A program made the translations under genes and the position numbers. Under the pieces are notes generated by a model. It did not search any database. It worked only from the letters and a program-made list of their open reading frames with translations, and had not been told where the DNA came from. Below are positions 55,445 through 64,000 of a stretch of DNA of 64,000 nucleotides, in pieces. The stretch is from Phlegmacium glaucopus (Eukaryota; Basidiomycota; Agaricomycetes; Agaricales; Cortinariaceae): assembly GCA_015039465.1 (NCBI GenBank), contig MU130547.1, positions 294,491-358,490 of the forward strand. The letters run 5' to 3'. Numbering within the stretch: the first letter of the stretch is position 1; each line of letters begins with the position of its first letter.

Positions 55445-56411
55445 TCATCGCCTTGACTTTTGTGTTCCGCGAGCTCCCCGTGTCTGCGAGGTACGTGAAG
55501 TACGATGATTCGCCGAGGTGTCTTTAAAGGCTGCAAAACTCACTGATATAAACTGCGACTGATAGAGACAAAGGTCACCGACCATTTTCTTGTTGGAATG
55601 CCAATGTTGATCCATGGTCGATCCCGAAGAACGACTCAATGGCACGAAAGACATCCTTCTCCTCAAGACCTTGAGGTAATGGACTTCGGCCTCCATCAGA
55701 GGGCTGAGCCCTGAGATGCTCTCGCGTACTGTACACCAAGTATGTCGAGATTGGGCCAAGAATCTGGGATTCTTCTAGAGACAACGGCGTGTCTCGTGAG
55801 CATAGCTCTGCGAAAAGCGGTACTAAGTGTCGGGGGTCGACCTGGTGATGTTGATAAAGTGCCATCTTTTCGACAAGTGGCAAATCTCTTTTCAAGTGCA
55901 ATTCTCGCACCGCCAATTCTTTCACTTCTTTGAAATCCAGTTTGTTTGCAAGATGCAGGATGCATTTCCAGGTTTCAATATCTGTGTCATACAGCGAATA
56001 TTTTCTAGGGATGAAGTTGTTAGTTACATGTTTGAAAATATGTTATGTATATAGAGCGTACGGGTTGTAGAACACCCAGAGGAGTACTTCGAATTCCTCC
56101 GCTGTGATGCCATCCAAAACGACAGGCGCATCATTCGTTCCTTCTTTGACCTGTCCGGGTGATACCGGGTTGAGTTTTGTCTTGAAAATTGACGAATCGC
56201 GCTCAAAGAAATATCCATGCACGCGAAAAAGCGTGTTTCCTGCCTACACGATCGAAAATCATTGCCAAAAACATGATAGTCAGCATTTACTATAATATAA
56301 CCAGCAAGCAGCACCTACAATGACATGGAGATCACCTCCGCGAAGGTAATATTTGGGATGTTGTGGGGGAATGACGACGGTAATGTCTTTGCGTTCGTGT
56401 GGGCCAGGCAT
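55445..56411 (-). CDS. BTB-domain protein
   Basis: Exons 56411-56319, 56243-56062, 56004-55583 and 55542-55445 (introns 75, 57 and 40 nt) give 264 residues. The BTB domain is KYYLRGGDLHVIAGNTLFRV, YFFERDSSIFKTKL and ITAEEFEVLLWVFYNP. The helical part (WKCILHLANKLDFKEVKELA, then KMALYQHHQVDPRHLVPLFA) matches that of the neighbouring paralogues. The final intron is only 40 nt, short even here, so the last 32 residues (basic, Arg/Thr-rich) are less certain. Introns 1 and 2 share positions with the other BTB genes. Confidence 0.8.
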
Positions 56412-57460
56412 AGCTCAAAATATAGTACTGATAATGATTGTTGACAGAGGTAGACAGGTAGTAGGTCGAGGTTCAAGTGAAAGCGTCGATGGAGGGGGAT
56501 TTCTGTCTAAATGGATGGGGTATAGTTATAGTGGCGTTGAAATCTACCCGCTGCCCAAACAGTGAACGTCATCAGAAGTTAAAAATGGCTACACGTGCCA
56601 ATTCTTCTGGTTTTGAAGGGCCAAATGAAGAGCCATGGGCGCTTATTTACGATCAGATGATAATGAATGAATCTATAGTTTGGCCACAAAAGAGATACGA
56701 AAAAGGTAAACGAAACCCCACTGATTGAATCGATTTTCATTCTTGCGTTGGGAACTTGCATTGCTGGACTTCCAACGGCGTTCTGCAATCCAGAACACGC
56801 GTGTTTGCCTCGTGTTCGACGACTCCTACCCTTCCGGAATTAAAGTTTCGCCCTATATCGCACCTGGACATTGTCGTGTGATTCTTGATTATCGGCATCC
56901 ATCTATCGGATGATAAGTATTCAGATCTCTAAGTAGGTCCTAAGCTGGCCAGGCTTGGCCAGGTAAGCTATCCTACTGATTGGCGCCCAGATTACAGCCT
57001 CAGCGAATGTGACCGTCCACTACCAATCTGTCGACTGTCATTAGACGTTAAAGGTTACAGGCCTCAGACTTGAAATTTGGCGAAAGGCTCAAGATAGTAG
57101 AATATCTCTGGTGGAATTCTTGAATTTTAGATACTAAGTGCGGTGAATCCGAATTCAGGTGCAGGCCCAAGCAATAATAACGTCGTAATCATGATCATGT
57201 CGAAGTAACTTCTATTTACAAGACGTGGAAGCGAACACGGACATGTCGTATACCTCGAGGCAGTAAATTCCGATGAGCGGTGAGATAGATATTGTTGTTG
57301 TTGTCAAACTGCATTTGACTTCGGCTGTTAGCCCGAGTCGACGTCAGGGCTTATCGATGCCCCTCCGAGTCGAATTTTCCCTGCATCAGCTGAGATAAAA
57401 CCGTATGACTGGAAAAAAGAACCAGATTTATTAATATTGGGTGACAATCAGGCAGTAATC
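56412..57460. other. Intergenic, no supported gene
   Basis: An ATG frame from 56585 (about 48 codons) and a second frame to 56914 cannot be joined in phase, so I do not call a gene. The rest shows no repeat or exon. Confidence 0.4.
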
Positions 57461-58506
57461 CTACAAATGGGAAGTACATTTCGCGAAAGTGTTCTGGAAG
57501 GTCTTGAAGGTCGAGTGCCCCAGAATGGCAAAGACCACATGGTCAAATGAATGCTTGAACCGCGCATCCTCCGCAGTCAGCAACTCGGCCCAAATTCCCG
57601 CAACCAATTCGACGCTATTCCTAAAAACACCTGTCCCAAAGCTGCCGAGAACGACGTTCCTTACACCATGTCTTTCGAAAAGAAAGAGAATCCGAGCCAT
57701 TCTCTCCTTCATCGCGATGTATATTCCACTTTCGTCTTCACTCTTTCTTTCACGGAGGTATCGTCGGACGACGCCAGCATTGACGCCAGCACTGGTGACA
57801 ACGTCGACCTCGACGGGGGGTTGCCACTCGCCTTTGTCGTCACGAATGAAGAGTACGTGAGGGGAATAAATCATAGCGTGGCTATAGTAGCCTTCCTTAG
57901 GATCCTTTCTATGAGATCTGTAGAACTTTTCGGCTGGTTTCGTGATTAGACTGGGATACAATGTTGATGAGCGCGCAATCGATTCTTCCTTTTTCAAAAT
58001 TGAAGTTAATGACTTGCCGAGCGCATATATTCGGAAAGCGAAGAGTGCCATACCTGGGCTTGAGCTCCTTTTATAAAACCACCACCAGGATTCTTGGCTG
58101 AGCCAAAGCAGAGCACCCCGACCTTTTTCACGACATCATGTGGAGAATCCGGTGGTGACTGTGACTGTAGACATTCTTTCAATTCACGGGCGCCAGCGAG
58201 CGTCGAACATTCGGATACGGTTATATGAACCTTTGATTCTGAGCCAACTAGTGCTTGAGGAATAGACGACCACTCCGAAATATCAGCGTCAGCGGCATAA
58301 TACACAGTACTGGCTTTCAAGAGGTCGATTTTCTCCTTCAGATTATAAGAGACGCCGTCTACCTCATAAGACCCATGTTCGATGATATTGAGAGTTGACG
58401 CAGCGATATCTTTCAATGACCCTTTCCCCCCGACGCTTGACGTTTCGGAAGATGAAGCCGTACGTTGGGCATGTTGATTGCGCTTATTGGAGCCACCTCT
58501 TGGCAT
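57461..58506 (-). CDS. Microbial-type PARG-like macrodomain protein (TIGR02452 family)
   Basis: Exons 58506-58054 and 57988-57461 (65-nt intron) give 326 residues. PARG enzymes remove poly(ADP-ribose) from proteins. The diagnostic loop is present: GSAKNPGGGFIKGAQAQ at residues 135-151, continuing across the intron into EESIARSSTLYPSL. That gives G141-G143, seven residues, then Q151-E152-E153, the GGG-X(6-8)-QEE catalytic signature. Later blocks YYSHAMIYSPHVLFIRDD, VDVVTSAGVNAG, RMARILFLFERHGVRNVVLG, FGTGVFRNS and FDHVVFAILG are all typical of this family. The N-terminal 30 residues are Ser/Gln-rich and basic. All key residues are intact, so activity is likely. The intron lies exactly inside the catalytic motif. 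Confidence 0.9.
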
Positions 58507-59205
58507 AATCTTGTAGTTCCGGTTCAGTAGGGAGACTTTCAGACGAAAAATAAAAAGGCCTACGGTTAATGAAGTTCAAGTTATACTTCAGAAGTGTAAG
58601 GATGGCCGCGAACGTCTTTAAGTCAGAGCAGTGGTTAGTGGATTCGAGAGATGCATTGACAAGACTTACTTGTAATGTTTCACAGTTTAATGGGTGGTCA
58701 GCAGAAACTTAAGGTTGAGGTCAACAGCTTTCTGAAGTATGACCCCTTCGAACATGGCAAGCGGAGTCAAGTAGAGTCATAAAGAGTTGGTGTGACGCTA
58801 TTCGGCTAATGGCTGATGTGGCTGTGACATGCATTGCAGATTGCATGTTTTTGTTTAAAGATGCGTTTAGGATAAAGATCTTAACTTTATCACGACGTAT
58901 AAAATTTGATAGCGAATATATGGCACAAGGAGGCTTCAAATTGACTGAATGATTACAAAATAGCTGACTAGGTGACTTCGACGCGGGCAGTGCAGATCAT
59001 AGAATTCGTACGTGGGAAGGGAGATATCCAATCATGCAAAAGAACAGCAAGGTCCAAGAAAGAGCAAAAAATAACAAGAGGACACGAGTTGGAACGACCA
59101 CGAAAATCGCCACAGCACCAGTGCTGTGGGTGGAGTTGACGGTGCTGAACCGGCATCGGAATGTAGTAGTCGAGTTGGATACAACTTCCCTAGCCCCGAA
59201 GACGA
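58507..59205. other. No supported gene
   Basis: Spacer between the PARG-like gene and the next BTB gene. Short frames only. Confidence 0.4.
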
Positions 59206-60306
59206 TTAACTCCTTTTGACGGATTTCCATGTGTTCACAATCTTCTTTCTCAACGAGAGAGTTCTCCTCCGCATCTGCGACAGAGAATTTAAGCTCAGAT
59301 TCAGCTCATGAGAGATGAAAGACGCTACAATACCAACAAGCGTTTCTTCGAATTTCTCCAGAATCACCACTGTTTCATCCTGTACCCCTTGATCTCCAGA
59401 ACCACGACTCGTTGCACTTCTACGAAGAGCCACCCTTCGCGCTCTTTCCGTTGACACGTCCCTTGTGATTTGTGTGCGACGAAGTACCTTGAGAGAAATA
59501 AATTGAATCAAATCAGCATACTGTATCGAACAAAGTAAAACAAAATATCACCGGACCAGTCTGGGGATTGAATCCGAATAAGGAATAAATCGCGCGAGTT
59601 ATATCATTGTCGTCTGGTGAAGAAATGCTTTTTTCGCGTGCGCGAAAAATGATCAGTGACGTTTTTATACCCATGATCGCAGTCTCATCATCGCTGGGTC
59701 CCTCGTCTCTCTTGCATAATTTCACGTATAACGGTACCAGGTACATCGGGTCTACCATGTGGTTTTGGTACAATGCAATTCGCTCTGCAATGGGCATCTC
59801 GAAAGCTTCTAACTTGGAAGTAGCCAGTCGCTTGACCTCCGGGAATTGATATTCCTGCGCCAATTTCAAAATTGCGAGCCATTCAGGTAACGTAGCATTG
59901 TGGACTCCATATACTCTGCACAATTGTCAATGATTTTTATTCCGAATCAGAGTTGAATCTGGAAAAAATGACACTCACTTATTATAGAACACCCACAGAA
60001 ATTTGGCGAACTCTTCGACGGTGACACCCTTGACCATAATTGCTGCACTGTCAATCCCACCTTGACGTACTTGACCAACTGGAACAGGCGCAGTCATAAT
60101 ATCCCGGAATATCTGTGATTCTCGCAGAAAAAAATACGAGTGCACCCTAAAGAGAGTATGTGCGACCTACCAAATAGGATGTAGTTGTTAATGGACTGGA
60201 GTTTATGAAGGTGGATAAGATCACAGACGACAAGATACAAATCCCCGCCATCGAGGAAATATTCGTTATGCTGGACAACTTGTTGTGCATTGCTGGAGCT
60301 GGACAT
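59206..60306 (-). CDS. BTB-domain protein with basic C-terminal tail
   Basis: Exons 60306-60232, 60166-59979, 59915-59552 and 59487-59206 (introns 65, 63 and 64 nt) give 302 residues. The BTB domain is NEYFLDGGDLYLVAHTLFRV, YFFLRESQIF and VTVEEFAKFLWVFYN. The helical region (EWLAILKLAQEYQFPEVKRL, then ERIALYQNHMVDPMYLVPLY) aligns well with the paralogues at 52738 and 55445, with introns at equivalent places. The last 93 residues are Arg-rich (LRRTQITRDVSTERARRVAL) then helical, with no family that I recognise. Confidence 0.8.
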
Positions 60307-61220
60307 GATGCAGTCTAGACGACACGGATGAAGTGGGGTGGAAGGAACGGGAGGTCTGGATAACAAGGTTTAACCAAAGCGCCTTTTAAAAAACTTCTCT
60401 GCCAGTGCGACCAAGGTTGTTGGCTTGTGCTACTAATCCGATAGATGGGAGAAATTCGATCAGCTGGTCGAACAACATGCGACCCGTACCAAAAATTTCC
60501 ATTGGAAGTCAATGAAGTCGAGCATCCTGGTCATGGGTGAAGACTATTCAGGCAGTTAGGTTGGCTCCCATGGCAAAGAACAAAAAATACCTTGTGGCAC
60601 ACGTTTCCTTAGAAGCGTTACCAAACGAAACGGCGTTGAAAAATCTAAAATGACTTTGTTTGTATTCAGAGCCACATCGCCCTTCGATATTATCGTAACA
60701 TCCTTGAAGATAAAAGGAGAAATTAGCACTAAGAGCTGACGGAAGGTTAAAGTTTATGCCTCGGGGTTTGGCATCGTGTCCGCAATTGACGCACAAGAAC
60801 CATAACATGAGGTTTGCGTAGGGTCTCGAGACCTATGTTCTTCAGTTGATTCTCGTAGTAAACAAGAATGCGTGTATGGTAGAAGTGCACAAAAGTGGCG
60901 CGATAATTGTTGTACAGCCTTGACTTCCTAAGAACAATAATATTAGAAGTATCGGGGGCACGTTGCTAAAGTTAAGCGCCCATTATCGCCTCATGGTACT
61001 AGACAATGGCACGACCGGTGAGCTATAGAAGCGGGGAGGAGATGAAGCGGTCCTGAAATCAAACAGACTCACAATTCGGCGCGAAGCTGATTTCGGAAAG
61101 ACATGTTTCCTAGCTCATAAGTAGATTGTCTGACTGGTGGCTGAATTCCCAGTAAACTTAGTTTACGCGCGTTGCGTAGCAGTCAACTGCGAGAGATCAA
61201 GCATCTGTCAAAATTTCTAA
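60307..61220. other. No supported gene
   Basis: An 86-codon minus-strand frame at 60548-60808 is Cys/Phe-rich but has no family or splice support. Nothing else stands out. Confidence 0.4.
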
Positions 61221-62169
61221 TTAACAGCTTTCAGAAAAATCTCTCTCTAAACATTCCTGCTGGCCACAACATTGGGTAAACCGCATACAACCTGAGTTCA
61301 GCGAACAGGAGATATGAATCGATCTAAGAAATTTGAGGTGGGACAAGGTAGAGTTTTCGAGTTGAAGAGGACAACGGAAAAAACGAAGGTGATGGAGTTG
61401 TAACAGGGATTCCTTCGGAACATTTTGTAGGATTCTATGAAACAAGCAAATTTCGAGGCCAGAGTTCGTTGGTATGCCATTGATTGTAAGATGTGTCAGA
61501 AGAGGGCTTTTCGTGATGACCTCGGTCAATGGTTGGACAAAATCTCTAAGAGCATTATATGTCAAGGATATCCGACGAAAACGAGACCAACGCCCCCAAT
61601 GTGGATACACTATAACCTTTGAGACCATTGAATCGTTCTGTATTGAGATGAAGTTCCTCGATTTGTGGAAGTTGAGTCAAAGCGTCGACAATGGGTTCAA
61701 TTAAGTTGTCGTCTGTAACTTGCCAACTATATATAACGAGTCTGGCCACAATATGTGAAGAGCATCAGAAAACGTACATGACAACTCTCGAATTTGCAAG
61801 TGATTTGATAGCAGAGGTAACGCCAACTTTTGGATCTCCAGGATCACACATTGGCCCTCCATAATATGCCGATGAAAAAAAAAGTTCGTTGTTTGGAGAT
61901 CGCTTCTGAATGTGTAGCTGTCGGCAGTATCGAGATGGAGAGACAGTGCTGTCAATGAGAGTATCAAGTTGATGTTGTAGGACCATGTGAGGAAACTCGA
62001 AGTCGATGTATATGATAGAGAAGAGGAAGGGGTCAACAACAAGTCTTAGAGTGTGTAAGTCGCTTCTACGGATCCGAGTCTTGGGCCCGTGGACGGCGTT
62101 CCGTGAAAATAACTTTTTAAAGATCATGATAACCAGAAATACGATATATATTAAGGAGCAGACGCACAT
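61221..62169 (-). pseudogene. Leucine-rich-repeat-like gene, fragmented
   Basis: Minus-strand frames show LRR-style peptides: DALTQLPQIEELHLNTERF (61555-61749), then LTEVITKSPLLTHLTINGIP and LLQLHHLRFFRCPLQLENST (61221-61628). A preceding frame runs to 62169. The frames overlap in different phases, and I found no intron that joins them cleanly. It resembles the LRR half of agaric F-box-like proteins, but no F-box is visible. Either introns are hidden or frameshifts have broken it. Confidence 0.45.
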
Positions 62170-63208
62170 AAGAGACTATTTCTTGAACCAATTCCAATGC
62201 AAGACTCGATAGAGATGGCATGCTGAAGCGCAGTCATGTGTTACGTTAAATAGCTTGACTGACGATACAGAAGTAATTACTTCAGTTTATACCCATTGAG
62301 GTCAGGGTTTTATAAAAATGAAGGACATCTAGCTACATCCGGCGTAGATCTAAGTAATGCCAACCAGTGAATTCTACAACTCCTGGTTGTGCGTGGTATG
62401 TCATGTGGTGAGGAACATAGACTGATTTGTTACAAGGAGACTCAAGAGGAGAGGGCATCGGAAAGGGCGAAAAGTGGATGTATTGAGTAAAGAACAAGGT
62501 ATGAGAAAGTGGGGAGGTCTATATACAGGCGATCACTGGCAGTAAGGATAGGTGTGACTAAACATGACTAATAAAAAAAGACACCTGACTACAGGAGACT
62601 AATAAGGTGTGACCTGCTGAACCAAATAAAACGATGATTATAACTTTGATATGTCGAACGTCTCGGTGCATCTCCAGCTATAAGCCCAAACCCGATAAGT
62701 CTCAACTTCTTAGATATAGAGGATACAAACATACTATTTTTTCACGACCTTTGATATCAACCGAGTTGTTTACAATTTCGAATTGCCCTCCACTAATGAC
62801 AAAGTCATGGGCATATGGGAAAAGGTCTGTAACATAAGGACAATGCGGACACCCATAAAAAGAATATGGTACTCACGGGAATGGGACGTTGATCCAACAC
62901 AATCAAGGGTTTTCTATCATGACCTTGCTCAATCCTATAGGGTCTCCGGAGAAAAGTGCATCATACCTTGATATTATGGAAGGATGCTTCTATTTGTTGG
63001 ACAAGATCATGTGCATCGCTGGATGTGAGTTCTTTGGACAGCGCCTTAGTGTGAATATCACAAAGTATTCTAGGTTGAGTACTCCCAGTGAGAAGTCCGG
63101 ATCACCGTGTAAAACATCGTCAAACCATATTTAGCCCAATGTAACGTGATCCAACTTGATTGCACGAATTCAGATCACCATTTATATCCGTAAACTACAT
63201 CCAACCGC
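62170..63208. other. No supported gene
   Basis: Spacer. It may contain the left end of the transposon whose gene starts at 63209, but I recognise no terminal repeat. Confidence 0.35.
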
Positions 63209-64000
63209 ATGCTACCACAAGCACCCCCTCGTTTTCCGTGTACCTGTCCCCACTGCATGCGTGGGGGTCGTACCGAACCACGCATGGTCTCCAGGACAAC
63301 ATACAATGCGCACGCCGCCGCACGCCACCAAATCAGTTCTTATGCAAATTTCATCGCCGCACAGCAAGCTCTTACTGGCGTTCCACCACCACAGAACAAT
63401 CCTTCTGCAGAGGTGTCTTCCAGTGGATCTAATTATCGACAACGCTCTCCATCCCCATCTCTGAATGACTCTCACAAGCGCTTGCGACGGCCCCAGGTTT
63501 CGGATGTTGTGGACTCTGACAATAGTGAAGATGGTGAAGAAATGGAAGAAGGGGTGGTCATAAAACACGAGGATGTCGATGTAGGATTTCAGATACCACT
63601 TTTCGGGAGTGATAGAGGTGCTGAGAGTCCACGAAACGATGACGAACACGTATGTAGAACTAATACCTTCATCACTCTGATATTGTAGCGCACTTAATTA
63701 ATAAATCAGGATGATAATATACATGGAACCCATGAGTCACAGCACCCTGATCCAGGTAGCCTGGCAGATATCGAGCAGAGTGAGCCAGAACCTCAGCCGG
63801 TACCTCAGAATAATGAACAAGCCTCCACTGCTCCCGAAGTTCTTGCACAAGACAGTGCAGATTCTCCAGTACTCGCAACTCTTGAAGAACTAAAACTAGT
63901 ACAGGAATTTATTGCATGCATTCATGATGCTTCCTTAGACAACGACTGCCTCCCTGATGAAGTAATCGACCAACTACGAAACCCTGCCACCAATATATTT
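63209..64000 (+). CDS. 5' end of a probable large transposon protein with a Cys cluster (runs off the window)
   Basis: Exon 1 (63209-63649) and exon 2 (63710 to the window end) join across a 60-nt intron (donor GTATGT, acceptor AAATCAG) in phase 0. The N-terminus CTCPHCMRGGRTEPRMVSRT then TYNAHAAARHQ is a Cys/His cluster. It resembles the start of long basidiomycete transposon proteins with Tnp2-like or related transposases. An acidic, Ser/Pro/Gln-rich linker follows. The catalytic part would lie beyond 64000, so the assignment is tentative. Confidence 0.6.

Noticed and set aside
56585..56914. Possible two-exon small gene
   Set aside because: The two frames cannot be joined in phase with the visible GT and AG sites.

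Overview
This window looks like nuclear DNA of a filamentous basidiomycete, probably an agaricomycete. The introns are short (mostly 45-75 nt, GT-AG), and the genes include KRI1, a PARG-like macrodomain protein and a local family of BTB-domain genes. Nested transposon remnants separate two gene-bearing flanks. Every exon boundary below was worked out by hand from splice signals and reading frame; none has transcript support.

Left flank (1-9.8 kb): one nuclear low-complexity protein gene (443-1977, minus), one unrecognised acidic protein gene (5629-6707, plus) and long stretches without a gene.

Transposon block (about 9.8-37.7 kb): many elements can be delimited by target-site duplications (TSDs). 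A PIF/Harbinger element (17512-23655, TTA TSD) carries a Myb/SANT-like gene and a DDE transposase gene. It sits inside an older CATCAGG-type repeat, and has itself been invaded by a second CATCAGG element (TA TSD) and by an hAT-like element (8-bp TSD). Three hAT-like non-autonomous elements share the end CTTTACACTCCCCCA but are filled with different short words. A second hAT-like family has two copies whose unbroken length computes to exactly 384 bp, each split by a later insertion. There are also three solo LTRs with 5-bp TSDs, two long foldbacks and several TA-flanked MITEs. Much of the block is very poor in CpG, and three CGA-to-TGA type stops disable the Harbinger genes; the hAT-like insertions remain CpG-rich and so look younger.

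Right flank (37.7-64 kb): a histidine-phosphatase-fold gene with an altered RHG motif directly behind a MITE, a 1.4-kb TIR element, a single-pass membrane protein gene, KRI1 (ribosome biogenesis, with a GC-AG first intron), a cluster of five BTB genes on both strands with a PARG-like gene among them, a probable LRR gene remnant, and the 5' end of a probable large transposon gene that runs off the window at 64000.
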